Assembly: GCA_000507305.1 (NCBI GenBank)
Contig: DF239256.1
Span: 62,001-126,000, forward strand
DNA length: 64,000 nt
From: Breviolum minutum Mf 1.05b.01
Lineage: Eukaryota > Sar > Dinophyceae > Suessiales > Symbiodiniaceae
Direction: 5' to 3'
The notes below the pieces were generated by a model. It was not told the DNA's origin and made no database searches. It saw nothing but the letters and a program-made list of their open reading frames with translations. A program made the translations under genes and the position numbers. This document shows positions 12,230-23,492 of the stretch, one piece after another. The stretch's first letter is position 1. Each line of letters opens with the position of its first letter.

Positions 12230-12402
12230 CCAAAAGCCAAGAACACACGACAGGAGCTGCTTTTCCCAGGCACTGACACTTCTCCTTTCCGGCTCATCCT
12301 AACAAAGTATGTGGCAGACAGAGCCACGTCACTGGACCCGAGTTGGGTTGCCAGGGTTGGTTGGTTTTGGATGTTTCTTGACGGGCCACCATTTTGATTT
12401 TG
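12230..12402 (+). CDS. Exon of unknown product
   Basis: The frame reads LPKAKNTRQELLFPGTDTSP then FRLILTKYVADRATSLDPSW and VARVGWFWMFLDGPPF to a TGA. Strong protein-like composition over more than 50 codons; the 3' end may lie earlier at a donor. Confidence 0.55.
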
Positions 12403-12542
12403 GACGCGTACTCCACCATGTATTTTTCTGCAGGGAATGGAAACTTCAAATGTTCAAATGCTTGGTTTTTTTTGGGAACTCTTTCTCTATGATTTGGAGT
12501 GGTCAAAGTGACACAAGCCAAAATTGGGAATAGGCTTTGCAG

Positions 12543-12611
12543 GTCTTGAAGATGTATGTCAAAAGTGCTGAATATGAGGAGCTTTTGTTAAATGCCTTTT
12601 CCATTCCCATG
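12543..12611 (+). CDS. 23-codon exon of unknown product
   Basis: Perfectly bounded by CTTTGCAG and CATG/GTAGGT, in phase 0, reading VLKMYVKSAEYEELLLNAFS. A clear internal exon. Confidence 0.6.
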
Positions 12612-12827
12612 GTAGGTTTACCAAACGGTAACCTTCCTACGAACTAGCAAATTGACATAGAAGGGTAAAGTCTTCCCCTTTCCTTCACTGTTGTACTTCG
12701 CAGTCTTGGAATGGCACATTTTAAAGAGAGACAACCTCTACCAACATGACGCACACTGGGCAAAGGCGTGTCCAAGCGGAATGATTTCAACCACCAACCC
12801 ACTGGTCTATGGATAGCAAGCCCTCAG

Positions 12828-12879
12828 GTTGGCTGATGTGATGTGGTCTTCTTGGCCCTTGCCCTTTCTGCTGGGTCAG
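12828..12879 (+). CDS. Small hydrophobic exon
   Basis: Lies between CCTCAG and GTCAG/GTTGGG and reads LADVMWSSWPLPFLLGQ. Confidence 0.4.
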
Positions 12880-13620
12880 GTTGGGGGACGCACCAGCGGT
12901 GTCTGAAAAAACGACTGCTATTTTACAGTTATATGTCCACTATAGTTGTATGTTCTCTATTCAGAAGGTGCTGACAAAATCTATCTATCTTAAGTATATT
13001 AGATTGTTTTTTGACACAGATTGTATGATGGTGATGAATAGATAGAGTCAGAATGATGAATAATGGCAGTTTCCTTTTTTTATCCGTCAGAATCAAAATA
13101 CGTACAGAACTCTACTGCAGTATTTGCTGCCTTAAGGATGTACACGTATTGATTATTTGGAATTAAGGATCTCCGATGGCTGTACGCAACATCCACGATA
13201 TGACTAAATGCCAAGATCAAATGAGTAGCATCTACAAATTGGTTGAGCTTTGTTGGGATGCTTCTAGGTCCGAAAAGCCATAATTTCTATCAATTTCCGG
13301 TAATAGACTTTCTTGGAAGGTTTGATTGACATGATTTACCTCAAATGTACTACAGAAGTGTTTTGATTGCTGTTTGAACATGTTTGATCAGGACATGTTT
13401 AATTACGACAAATTCTCGACAAACCCTCTTGGATAGTTGTAGACAGCTGTCAAGCTGAGCGAGTTGAAGGGAGCATGTTCGAACAATGAGTTGATTTAAA
13501 GTTTTCTTGATCACATTAAATGGAGCAGCAAAATATGTCCAAAACAAACATCAGCACATTGCATGAAATGCTTCTATGTTATTTTGTTATAAAGATAGAC
13601 TCCACTTTTTTATAATTTAG

Positions 13621-13713
13621 AAGCCTTGTATTTATGTGGTCTCTGAACGTGCCATGCTTGAAGAGCACCAGGTCTCATTGTCTCGGTCACGACAGCGCCT
13701 TCGCCGCTGGCAG
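13621..13713 (+). CDS. 31-codon exon of unknown product
   Basis: Between ATAATTTAG and TGGCAG/GTAGGG, phase 0 at both ends. It reads KPCIYVVSERAMLEEHQVSL then SRSRQRLRRWQ. Bases 12880-13620 hold no exon that I can see. Confidence 0.6.
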
Positions 13714-13904
13714 GTAGGGTGCATTCCATTGGGTACCATGGTGATGAGCGTCATTCAATAGGTAGTTGACATGTAACTTTCCTTTCTACGATTCTACGAG
13801 TGTTTCAAGTTGGTGCAATTTTTGAACATGAAGTTGCCCAGATACCATGGACACTATGTTATTAGTGTGCATTTGCATATTGTATACACATGACACGAAT
13901 TGCT

Positions 13905-14027
13905 TTGCCAGGAGTAACATGCCAAAAACTGGGACCACAATGGCCAGGCGTCCTCAAAAACTTTGCGTTTGGCTCGTGTTGCAGAACGCTTGAGAGTTGC
14001 CTCCGAACCCAGAGTCGAATTGTTTTT
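13905..14027 (+). CDS. Exon of unknown product
   Basis: The frame reads AKNWDHNGQASSKTLRLARV then AERLRVASEPRVELF, ending at TTTTT/GTAAGG. Arg/Ala-rich helix. Confidence 0.55.
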
Positions 14028-14184
14028 GTAAGGAGGAAACAAGGGAGACAACAAAAACATCATAGATTTAGGATGTCCTTCCTTGCATTGATTAATAGAG
14101 GATGGTTCACAACATAGAAAACAGTGGCAGATTAAAACTGTGACCTGTCTACAGTGTTTGCGTGCTCCCAAGGCCTGTCACCAT

Positions 14185-14340
14185 CATTTTCAATCTCATC
14201 CATCAAACCACCTTCCAATCTACCCGTTTGAGGTCCCGAACACCCCGGCGCTGGGACGCTACCTCGCACGTTTGGGGCGCTTCCTACAACGGCTTCCAAA
14301 AAGCCTGAGTCGTTGGAAACCATCTGCAGAAAAATCGTAC
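14185..14340 (+). CDS. Exon of unknown product
   Basis: The frame reads YPFEVPNTPALGRYLARLGR then FLQRLPKSLSRWKPSAE. Basic, GC-richer than the flanks. A second frame is also open, so the frame choice is by composition. Confidence 0.5.
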
Positions 14341-14435
14341 CTTCGATGAGTTTCAGCTGTTGTAGTGGTTCTGGTCGTGGTGGAAAGGTCGAGGCCTATA
14401 AATGGAACAGCAGATTTTGATAGATTTTGTAGGTG

Positions 14436-14548
14436 TCTTTGTTTGTTTTCCGGAGCCTAACGGGAAAGAAACTGAGGATCCTCTGGAAAGCACTGGCAAA
14501 GCTACAGGCACCCCAACAGGGATTCTACAAGAAGAAAGCTGGCACTGG
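14436..14548 (+). CDS. Basic exon of unknown product
   Basis: The frame reads VFRSLTGKKLRILWKALAKL then QAPQQGFYKKKAGTG and ends at CTGG/GTGAGG. Good donor; strongly basic. Confidence 0.6.
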
Positions 14549-15024
14549 GTGAGGCCTCAGAACTTTGATTGAAACTAAAACTATCTAAAACCAAGTCTTT
14601 TATCATATCTGAGTAGAAGTCAAGCCAAATTAAAGGGATGTGATGAAATGGCGTGTTTTTTTCTACTGTATAGTCCTTCCTTATCAATTGCCATCTTGAA
14701 ACTCAGCGGACGCTCATGTATAGTAGAATGGCATGACATGTAATTTGATGACATGGATGCGTCAAAGCAATTTTGCAGTATACTGTTTAATTTAGAGGTT
14801 TGTAATTACTACTCTGAATAGAAGATTAACTTCTGTCACAAAAGATTGCCCTTCTCTGGAGATGGATCTGCAGCGTTCTTTCCATTTAGTTGACACTTCA
14901 AGTGATGCGTAATTACCGTGAGAGGTTGGTGAATTGCATCATGATTGATAGATATCTGTAGATCATGGATGATCACAGCAGCCTATGTCACTGTCGCTGA
15001 TCCTTGGAAAAAAAGTTTGATTTA

Positions 15025-15165
15025 AATGCCAAAAATGCGGGAGTTGTGGAGGTGTCTCTGTACTCGATGACTTCCCTCGAACATTCCTGTGGACGGCGAC
15101 CATGGGGCCATTGTCCTGCTTGTGTGGTCCCAGTGCAGGGGGAGTGGGTGCCTTGGTCAAGAATA
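15025..15165 (+). CDS. Cys-containing exon, frame ambiguous
   Basis: Two + frames are open. One reads MTSLEHSCGRRPWGHCPACV then VPVQGEWVPWS, with a possible Cys/His metal site. The other reads CGSCGGVSVLDDFPRTFLW. Both look protein-like, so the frame cannot be settled by eye. Confidence 0.35.
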
Positions 15166-15403
15166 TGAAACTGAGCAAAGTATATGGACATCTTACAACC
15201 TTACTACAAATGATGTTTGCTTGATACATGCAGGATTCCTATGGATTGCTCACTTTTGCTTTGTTGCATTCTTTGTGAGTTACTGTATGATAGTTCACGA
15301 GGTGAAGGTCCAATATGATTGCTAATCACTAGAAAACCTTGATGACAAATTGCCTCTTCAGAATGCTTGTTGCTGTTGTTGCTTGTTGTTGCTTTTGTTT
15401 CAG

Positions 15404-15470
15404 TGGTGTTCCAGGGCAAAACTTTTGGCACTCATTTTCCAAAGGAGATCTATGACAGTTGAGTCACCCT
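15404..15470 (+). CDS. Small exon candidate
   Basis: After GTTTCAG the frame reads WCSRAKLLALIFQRRSMTVE. The 3' border is unclear. Confidence 0.4.
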
Positions 15471-15748
15471 GAGGGTTTGGTTTGTGCTTAAGATATCCAA
15501 GCATCCCTTGCCCACCACCCCAAAACACTCAAACAAAGCAGTTGATGATGCAGAAGATCCTACTTCCCAACGTCCAATTGACGGTCGTTGGTCATTAGTT
15601 TGTGTTCTGCAGACCCAATGTTTCAATCACATCATGTGCCATTTGTAAGCATCCCATCTAGTAAATTATCCTACAATGTTAAACATGTATAAAGTCATTT
15701 TCCTACGGGGGGATACTTCCATATCTTTCATTCAATATCTACTCCCAG

Positions 15749-15850
15749 ATGATTCTTACAATCAAGTCACTGAGAGCCATTTGCAAGGTCCAAGAAGCTC
15801 AACTGATGGATGACTTGTGGTCCGCCTCTCATAAGGCCCGATTGATTGTG
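15749..15850 (+). CDS. 34-codon exon of unknown product
   Basis: Between TACTCCCAG and TTGTG/GTGAGC, phase 0 at both ends. It reads MILTIKSLRAICKVQEAQLM then DDLWSASHKARLIV. One of the best bounded exons of the first 17 kb. Confidence 0.6.
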
Positions 15851-16061
15851 GTGAGCGACCCTGAAGGTGTTTTGTTTGTTCCCAAATTCAGATCAAACAA
15901 ACTTAGAGGGTAAGACACACGTGAGTTGGTGATGTAAGATTGGATTTACATACACTCAGGTTTGTGAATTGGAGATGGTTTGATGCAACAGTGCAAAGGG
16001 GATGGCTAACATGCATATCTCGCAGGTGTTGCAATGGGTTTTATTCCAACTTGATGTTTGT

Positions 16062-16252
16062 TTCAGTTTGACTCTGTCATGGCACCCATTCAAACGGCCT
16101 CTAGGTTTCACAGGGATGGCAAACATTATGGCTCTGGTGGGGAAAACAAACAACATTGACATTGATACCACAGAATTCCAAGCTGCAATATGTTCTCTAC
16201 TCTCAGCATCAAACACAAGTTTCCTTGATGAACCACCTTAGAAGGTTGAAAC
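16062..16252 (+). CDS. One or two exons
   Basis: After TTTCAG one frame reads FDSVMAPIQTASRFHRDGKH. Further on, after ACAG, another reads NSKLQYVLYSQHQTQVSLMN then HLRR. A short intron between them is likely, but its borders are unclear. Confidence 0.45.
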
Positions 16253-16604
16253 AGAAGGAAATATATATTATAATGTGGAATATACTGCAACAATGCAACA
16301 GATATATCAATCATACACAGCTGATCATAGCTGTATGTGTGTACATGTGTGTATAAGTTGAATTTGTTTGTCGTACTGGTATGTTGCTCTACGACCTTCA
16401 AGGGAGCTTTCACATTTCCCGCACAGTCACATATTATTGTATTTTGTGTCAAAAACATTTGACAGGGTTTTTTCTGTATCACATGCAAATCCTTGTATTA
16501 TAGACATGTTACATGATTTACATGCACATATCATGGCAAGTCAACATCTTTTGTCACTTGGTATCACCCTTCCAACTTGCAACACGTGTTTTTGTTGTGA
16601 TGCA

Positions 16605-16700
16605 GATGGCCTTTACCATGCTTCGTCCGGCTGAAACGTCTTCTCCACGGGCCTTGGCAATCGATGCACTAGCGCAGCATGAAGGACGGCGCTCTGGTTC
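16605..16700 (+). CDS. Exon of unknown product
   Basis: After ATGCAG the frame reads MAFTMLRPAETSSPRALAID then ALAQHEGRRSGSW. Confidence 0.5.
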
Positions 16701-16811
16701 GTGGTGGTTATAGTGTTGCTTGTATATGTGATGATGAGACAGTGATATGTCATGGTGATGCATGGCTCCTCTCATCATTATCCACAACACAAGCCGCCTT
16801 CAGACCTGTAA

Positions 16812-16894
16812 TAGACGTGACTGAAATCGTTTCACCATCCGACATGGAGAAACCACACAAGGACTTCCCTGGCATCGAAAGTTTCGGCAGCTGA
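16812..16894 (+). CDS. Possible terminal exon
   Basis: After GCCTTCAG the frame reads VIDVTEIVSPSDMEKPHKDF then PGIESFGS and reaches TGA at 16892-16894. It is a candidate end for the first unidentified gene. Confidence 0.45.
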
Positions 16895-17160
16895 GCACCT
16901 TACAAGGTTGGGTATCCAACAAGTTGTTTGGTTGGTGTCAAATGTCGCCGGAAGTAAGGCCTCCATTTTTGTTCACTAGTTTAGTCATGAACTTCATCAC
17001 TCCTGATTTTGTGAAACCCACCGCACACCATACAGGTTCATCGTATGGACATAACATATATTGTAAGTTCATACAAGTGTCTTTCAACTAACCTTCAGTT
17101 TCAAATACAGGGTGTGAGGGTTCTCAGCACCTTCTCTTTATACTTTTCCTGTCTTCATCA

Positions 17161-17300
17161 GAGGTCGCACAGCAAAGAGCACGTTGCCTTTCACGCCGCG
17201 AAGTTCTCCCTCGGAGCGCGAGGCGGTGGCCACGGTGTTGTGGACCACGGGCTCTCTGGAGGAGCTTTGGATCTATGCCGCGCCTTGGGATTTACAAAGG
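17161..17300 (+). CDS. Exon of unknown product
   Basis: After TTCATCAG three frames are open in a GC-rich block. The most protein-like reads TLPFTPRSSPSEREAVATVL then WTTGSLEELWIYAAPWDLQ. Confidence 0.5.
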
Positions 17301-17751
17301 GAATAGAGGGATGGTGTTTTGAGGTGAAAAGTTGTGAGATGAAATTTGACTTGTTTTTTGCCAGTGGTGGAGGAACAAATGCGGTTGGGCTTGAGGTAGG
17401 GTGGAATGGAATTCAATGCTGGGAAGACTTCGCTGGTTTGTGTTTTCGTCGCTAGATAGAAGAAGCTAAAACATGCTGCAAAACGTAGCCAGTGGATTTA
17501 CACCGGTTGGATCTTGAAGAAAACAACAGTTTCATGTCCCTTTGCCAAAGGATGCTTCAGCACATGTCAATGATTCAATTATGACATTGACATACATTGA
17601 CTATGAAAACAGGCCAGCCAGCCAGCCCTCCGGAAATAATTTTCACAACGACATGTTTTACACTATTTTATTACATTGTCTTACACTGTTTTGCATTGTT
17701 TACTCTTTTTCCTGTGTCTCTCATTTTTTCCTCGAAAAAAAAATCCCTCAG

Positions 17752-17866
17752 AAGAGTAACTTTCCTCGACACAAAGGAAGTGATTGCTACTTTAGCCAGA
17801 AGCCTTCGACAAACCGGACGATTGGTGTCACGCCCTTTCCTAGTCTTGGTGCCACAGGTGCCCGCC
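17752..17866 (+). CDS. Exon of unknown product
   Basis: The frame reads VTFLDTKEVIATLARSLRQT then GRLVSRPFLVLVPQ, ending at CACAG/GTGCCC. Confidence 0.5.
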
Positions 17867-17899
17867 GCAGAGGGATGACGCAAGATGTGGTTGGTTTGG

Positions 17900-18600
17900 C
17901 TGGTTTCCAACTGGACTCCGCACTTTGTACCGTATGAAGTACTGCAGAGTAGAAATGAGTAGAAGATGTTTCCATATGGCAAAACTTGACGTTTTGCGAA
18001 CGGTGTTACGTGTTGTCTACATAGAGGACAGGCTCCTGCCGTCATCCTTCCCTGGTCCTCTAAAAATGGAATTATATGGACATGGGTAGTAGCAGAATGT
18101 AGCAGAGACATGTATGCTCACTAGTTGTCACCCTTTCGTAATCTGACATAGCAATAGAACATCCGCAATGTGGAATGTCTCATTTGCAAGGAACAAATAT
18201 GAGTTTCCACTCAGCTATGTTAGATTCTCAGAGGGTATATGCGAACTTCATGGTGAATTGCTGGTTTCAGTGCCTTGAAATCCTGGGAGATTCCACTAAG
18301 TAATTGTCCCTTTCGCATGGAGGGGGGTGGTCTCCAAATTCCAAATGAACATGATGAGTGAACGGATGTCATACTTACAATTTTTCAAAAAAAACATACT
18401 ACAAAGGAATAGGGGATCTCATCTTTGGATCCCAAACCATCGAGGTGTCATTATTTGCATCATGATTTATATAACAAATACATACAAATACTGCTATGAA
18501 TCACGATACTTATATAAATAGTGGATATGTGACATGTGAATAAATGATGAACATGAACATTTGATGACGCTAGAGTTTCCACCTGTATGATGTGGATCGA
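17900..18600. other. Mostly intron-like stretch
   Basis: AT-rich with short open frames only. A 29-nt candidate exon (18271-18299, CLEILGDST, between TTTCAG and GTAATT) is the only thing seen. Confidence 0.4.
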
Positions 18601-18633
18601 AAACGAAAAAACACTGGTCTTGTTGACTCAACC

Positions 18634-18771
18634 ATGGGACTAGGATCTTCCAAGTTCTGTGGCCCGCTGGCTCAACCGTGCAGATGGGGTGCGTATCGCT
18701 CGGGTGATACTTGGGCGAACGTCGTTTTGAAAAGACGAGAGGAGTTCGCCTTCGAGCAGTTGATAAATTGA
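18634..18771 (+). CDS. Possible first or internal exon, frame ambiguous
   Basis: From an ATG in good context (CAACCATGGG) a frame reads MGLGSSKFCGPLAQPC then DTWANVVLKRREEFAFEQLI to a TGA. A second frame reads SSVARWLNRADGVRIARVIL. This GC-rich block is surely under some constraint, but which frame is used is open. Confidence 0.35.
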   Translation: MGLGSSKFCGPLAQPCRWGAYRSGDTWANVVLKRREEFAFEQLIN

Positions 18772-19324
18772 AGGGAGGTGATTTCTTTCTTAGAGGATAT
18801 TACATAATATTGTGATTCATGATATTTTCATTCTGAATTCTAGCTCAGATTGGTGCAGGGTGGCGAAATCATTCTGAAAGGATGGAAACATGTTCTAACC
18901 TTCACACTTGATAAGGCTAGCTGATGGTTTGGGGGAGGGGAGACCAAGATGGGGAAGAACATGATTAATGTGAAGAAGAACATTCAGTTTCTTTGAAGGA
19001 TGTGTGGGTATCTTTCTTGAAGAGTTTGGTCAGAAAATAATGTATCTTACATAATATACTTTGTACGCATAAGTATATAGTAGATAGATATGATTACAGT
19101 AGATATTAGGTGTTGAGTCTTGAGAAGGACATAAAAGTGAACCAGTCCCCAGGCAACACAAACCTCAATAGAACGCCCCCAGGCAGGTGGAAATTGGTGT
19201 AATTATTTTGCAAAGTTTCATAGCCAGTTAACACTGATCACTCACTGGGTTTGTTTGATGATGTGTCCTTCAAACCTTCAGGATTTCTATGGATTTCTTA
19301 TATATTTTACCTGTCAACCCAAAT

Positions 19325-19562
19325 ACACCTTCCAACATGGAGTTTGAGAAGCTTTCGTCACCTTTGTTCCAATGAGTGGCCAAAACTCCAGCTGTTTCAT
19401 TGGGAGGGCTACTACGCAATTATATTGCCAAAATTCAGCTCAGGAAAGGCCTCTATGCTTGGCCAAATTCCATGGGGATTTCGGAAGCGAAGCAATTGCC
19501 AGGTCTATCTGCGCTGTGGCAGATCGGCCTGATAGATCCTGATTTGACCTGTTGGAAGAAGT
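19325..19562 (+). CDS. Exon-like segment upstream of the GT8 domain
   Basis: Two frames are open, reading SLRSFRHLCSNEWPKLQLFH...EGYYAIILPKFSSGK or LLRNYIAKIQLRKGLYAWPN. It may encode the N-terminal part of the glycosyltransferase, but the match is not specific. Bases 18780-19320 show no exon. Confidence 0.35.
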
Positions 19563-19809
19563 AATTAAAGGCTATAGTGAAAAGCATGTTGTTTGTGTTT
19601 GTTCATTTCTGACTGAAACGACAAGGACTCTGTAGCATCTTGATTCATATCCTCACTTCCTCACATCCTCACCTATTTTTCATCATGGATTCATGCTACC
19701 AACAAACCATCCATTTACAGTAAGATTCATCAATCACATCAAATGTTTGTTGCCACCCCAATCCAATCATCATACCGCCATGACTGTTGTGGCTGGACCA
19801 TCCCGGCAG

Positions 19810-19914
19810 GTGGCATTGGTCCGATGTATGACTGGCCTAAATTCCTCCTGTGGAGCTTGACCAACTACCAACGCATCGTCTTCCTAGACGCTGATACCTT
19901 GCCATTGGGGTCAG
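19810..19914 (+). CDS. GT8 glycosyltransferase exon with DxD motif
   Basis: Glycogenin-type GT8 enzymes transfer sugars from nucleotide sugars and bind Mn2+ through a DxD motif. After CCGGCAG this exon reads MYDWPKFLLWSLTNYQRIVF followed by LDADTLPLGS. The pattern (W)xKF/L...WxLTxYxRIVFLDADTL is the characteristic GT8 block and DAD is the metal site. The exon ends at TCAG/GTCTTG. The next GT8 block is in the exon at 21430. Substrate and location cannot be told; related algal and plant enzymes act on glucans, galactinol or inositol lipids. The family is well supported and the exact gene model is not. Confidence 0.7.
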
Positions 19915-20224
19915 GTCTTGGGTGGAAGTTGTTGGGGAGGACTGTGTTATTTGATGTTGAGAGTGTCCGGCAGAGGGGGCAGCATAGATGCTTTAAGGCA
20001 GATAAACAAGTGGAGGTTCTACATTTCAATTTGACAGTTCTTTGCAACGTACTGACTAGAGAAATCCGAATCCTTGTCTTCCTGGCTATGACGCTATGAC
20101 AAAATACTGCGGTCATTTTCTCCTTAATGCACATGACAATTTTGGTCAGAGGGTGTTGGAAGTCAGTATCAAACATCATATGAATGGGACAAGCAAAATA
20201 ATGGCTGTGCCACTAGATGAAAAG

Positions 20225-20350
20225 GGGCTTTAGTGCCAGCTTTGAGCTTTGCGACTTCTGCACCCTATCGCGCTAATCAGCATTACCCGATTACCCGATG
20301 TTCACACGGACGCATCTTCCAAACTGAACCCTTGTCGAAGATCACCCACC
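20225..20350 (+). CDS. Weak exon candidate inside the GT8 gene
   Basis: A GC-richer patch with an open frame (CSHGRIFQTEPLSKITHQK) ends at AAAAG/GTAGAC. Another frame is also open. Tentative. Confidence 0.25.
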
Positions 20351-20619
20351 AAAAGGTAGACCACGCTTCCAAATTGCCTCCTTGTCATCGAAGATCACAT
20401 CTTCCTGGACTGACAAAGATACACTACTGCAGTCGACTATGGTGCCTGACAGGATTTGGCCCCCTTGAGTTGTTCCGACGAGGTATAATCCAAATACATC
20501 ACTCCTAAGCCTCCTTCGTCATTTTACAACCCCACTTACAACTATCATGAACAATCAGCCAACCTCCAATACTCCCCTTTAAGACACAAGAGTTCAGTAG
20601 CTGGCCTCATCACTTGTAG

Positions 20620-20765
20620 AGTCGGGAAGAGAACCCGTTGCCCCGCCAGATGCTTTGGAGCCCCTTTTCGTTGCCTTAGATACGAACGCCTTTGCTGCTG
20701 TGGCCTTCGGAGATGAAGGCCTGAAAGGATTGGGTGCATCCAACGGGGGGGGTGGGGAGTCCTAA
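20620..20765 (+). CDS. Probable GT8 linker exon
   Basis: After ACTTGTAG the frame reads GREPVAPPDALEPLFVALDT then NAFAAVAFGDEGLKGLGAS and meets TAA at 20763-20765. Its place between the DxD exon and the NNG exon, and its Leu-Phe content, fit the variable loop after DADT in GT8 proteins. The stop implies a donor inside the block (for example before the GGGGGG run). Confidence 0.45.
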
Positions 20766-21429
20766 GTCCTAAGAATTCAAGAGGTGACTTTGAAGAAGCT
20801 CTTTAAAGAAAGAAATGGATCAAGCGATGCTTTGGAACATTGAGGGATGTTCATTTATGGACTACAGTGACTACAGTATAATATAATGACTAAGACAATT
20901 GAATGGATAAAAAATAATGGAAATCATGCAGATGTTCTTTCATTTTTGAGATCGTGCCATGATGTTGATAGGAATGCTGATATACCAATATTTGGAATGT
21001 TGAGATACTCCTTTATTTCTTTCTATCACAAATTGTATGCCTATTTTGAACATGTTTCTGCACAGCGAAGAACACGTGTGTCAAACCTAGCGAAATCAAG
21101 TAGTGAAAGTAATGTACTCTGCTAATCCACAGAGAGGGCTTGTAAGAATAAGGTTGTTCTTTAGATTTCACCAGGGAAGGTACATAGAGAAGGTGGTCAT
21201 GAGCCATGTGATTCATTTGGAAGGAGAATGTGACTATAGGCTACAGGTCTATGTTGGAGTCATCAAGTCGAACGGTTGATGCAAGTTGATGCACAGGTTC
21301 ATGGATTTGTGGGCATGCCAAACATGATTTCAAACTGAAACAGTGATATTTCATGATCTTTGCTTCTTTGCCATAGTGGGACATGATGCTGTGCAAACAA
21401 TGTAACAACGCAACTTCATCTTCCACCAG

Positions 21430-21611
21430 CCACCTTTCGGTTCCTTGCCTGGAACCATCGTGCAGGACAAGAGATGAACAACGGTATCTTCTCCTTGCGC
21501 CCATCGAAGAAGATCTTTCGATGCATGATGCAAACAGCCAAGAGTGGTATCTTCTGGACCGAGTACCTTGGCAGAGGCGGCACTGCTTCACAAAATTTGA
21601 AGGCTCTACTG
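21430..21611 (+). CDS. GT8 glycosyltransferase exon, second conserved block
   Basis: After TCCACCAG the frame reads TFRFLAWNHRAGQEMNNGIF then SLRPSKKIFRCMMQTAKSGI, FWTEYLGRGGTASQNLKALL. The (F/N)N(S/N)G(V/I)F.L.PS block is the second hallmark of GT8 enzymes, in the expected order after the DxD exon at 19810. Donor is CTG/GTAGAT. Other open frames on both strands here are shadows. Together the two exons make a glycogenin-like enzyme likely. Confidence 0.65.
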
Positions 21612-21827
21612 GTAGATTGTATAGACAGTACATCCAAAAGCACCTTCTAATTCTATTTGTTTTGATTCTGAAACATAGTCCTTCAACCTGCCAAGACGTT
21701 GGAGATAGAGCTAGAGTTGTTGTTTTTAAATAGATGTGTTTACAGTCTCAACCCAGCACCTCACCATATCCAAAGTGACCCAGCTTGATTCTTCCCATTA
21801 ACGTCACCAACAAACAATCACCAAGAA

Positions 21828-21962
21828 GAGCACGGATTGAAACACCTATGTTTCCTGATCTCTTCTTCTTGGAATCCTTGGAAATGCTTGATCCAAGGCG
21901 GGCCTTTCTGGAGAAGTTTCAATTCCGCGGAGGCGTCGTCTTCTGTTGCTTTGGGATGGGCA
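21828..21962 (+). CDS. Exon of unknown product, maybe GT8 C-terminus
   Basis: The frame reads METPMFP-like sequence, then DLFFLESLEMLDPRRAFLEK and FQFRGGVVFCCFG. Borders are approximate. It follows the GT8 exons on the same strand and may belong to the same gene. Confidence 0.45.
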
Positions 21963-22112
21963 ATTCTAGTCAGATACTAGCAACAAAAATCAGACTCCAA
22001 GTTGCATACACAGCAGAATGAAACAGATTTTTTTGGGATTAACAATGCTCCATGTTTTACCATTTTTGTTCCTACCTCATTTGGCTGTTTATTTTTTGTT
22101 GAATCATCCAAG

Positions 22113-22204
22113 CTAACGACCTCCGAGGCACGTGGATGGCATTCTTAGATCTCTTCTGGCGCCAGAGAGCTGCAACAGAACTTTGTGATGTGCAGAATGA
22201 GGTG
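22113..22204 (+). CDS. Exon of unknown product
   Basis: Between CATCCAAG and GGTG/GTGAGT, reading NDLRGTWMAFLDLFWRQRAA then TELCDVQNEV. Good donor. Confidence 0.55.
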
Positions 22205-22650
22205 GTGAGTTTCTTTGACAACAGATAATGACATCAAATGTTTCATGTTGTGTGTTTTTGTTTTAAAAAAATGTTGATGGGATAATCAACAAATTGATTT
22301 TCAAATGTTTGCAGGCTTCTATTTTACATGTTTTTTCTTTGGAAGCACCTTCCCATCCCGTTCAAACGAGATGACCATCCAGGTTACAGTGTGTTGCCTC
22401 AGGCTGGGTGTTTTGGCTGGTGAGATACCAGAATTACATTCAATTACGGTATGATTCCAATGAGAAGGAGCCACAATTTTGAGACACTCCCATTCAACCT
22501 TAATAAATAGACCATTTAAGAGGGAGAATTCTAAAAGAAGATACTTATACTGTACTATACGTAAAGAACTTCCTGCCCCTGCTTTTTTGAAAAACTTTGC
22601 TGTCAAATTTGTGAGGTGTTCCTTCCTAACTCCACCTGCATTCTCCGAAG

Positions 22651-22793
22651 GTCTTCAACTTTCCCGCTTCCTTGGGAGCCATTTTTCAGGCCTTTCAGAT
22701 ACGTTTTGGTGGTGAAAGGGTGAAGGTTGTATCGGAAGACTTCCGGGTTTCGGAATGGTGGGATCAAGTGTTACCTTCAAGAAAATCCAAATA
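22651..22793 (+). CDS. Exon of unknown product
   Basis: After CTCCGAAG the frame reads VFNFPASLGAIFQAFQIRFG then GERVKVVSEDFRVSEWWDQV and ends at AAATA/GTAAGT. Strongly protein-like; not assigned. Confidence 0.55.
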
Positions 22794-22858
22794 GTAAGTG
22801 ATGATACTGAAAGGTTTGTTCATGATCTCACCATCCAAATTGGGTTATTGAGGTCCAT

Positions 22859-22862
22859 CTAC

Positions 22863-22898
<36 letters not shown>

Positions 22899-22992
22899 GC
22901 AACAGCAACAGCAACAGCAACACCAACAACAACAGCAGCAACAGCAACAACAACAACAACCACAACCACAATCACAACCACCAACATCAACA
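22859..22992 (+). repeat. (CAA)n-rich microsatellite
   Basis: About 130 nt of CAA units with CAG, CAC and ACC variants. It produces poly-Thr and poly-Val open frames that I do not regard as genes. Confidence 0.9.
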
Positions 22993-23188
22993 GTTCACCC
23001 ATTCTTATGTGAACATAAACGAGTCTATCCATGCCATATTTGAACTTTTTGAATCCCTCAGCAAAGGCACCTGGACATAATGAAGCAATAAAACTCAACC
23101 TCCCTTGATTTCTATGCTTTTCTAGCTTCAGTAGAGATCAACTAAGATCCATGTGACCATGTGTTTAACTTTAACCTGGATTATTCAG

Positions 23189-23254
23189 CCTCGTGGTTTG
23201 TTTGACATCCCAAGACGATCAAAAGATCTCCCTGAACATTACAGCCATGCCCAG
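23189..23254 (+). CDS. 22-codon exon of unknown product
   Basis: Between TTATTCAG and CCCAG/GTTCGA, reading PRGLFDIPRRSKDLPEHYSH. The frame remains open further (RTFLRVQLRHVASIMLSSLL), so a later donor is possible. Confidence 0.5.
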
Positions 23255-23430
23255 GTTCGAGATGTTTCGAGGACCTTTCTGAGGGTGCAGCTGAGACATG
23301 TTGCATCCATAATGCTTTCAAGCTTGTTGCACAATGCCTGGTTCTTCAGTCTAGAGAAATTTATATTTTTAAGGTTGTTGTAGCTGTTGCGAAGCATTGC
23401 AGTCTACTTGTACCTTGACTGGTTTCATAG

Positions 23431-23492
23431 AAGAGCCAAAAGAGCCAAAGCCCGAAGTCCCAAACAACTGGATGTTCCGGCCGACTTTTTGG
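23431..23492 (+). CDS. Small Pro/Glu/Lys exon
   Basis: Between TTTCATAG and TTTTGG/GTATTT, reading EEPKEPKPEVPNNWMFRPTF. Product unknown. Confidence 0.5.

Noticed and set aside
22859..23098. Poly-Thr (+) and poly-Val (-) open frames
   Set aside because: Translation of a CAA microsatellite.
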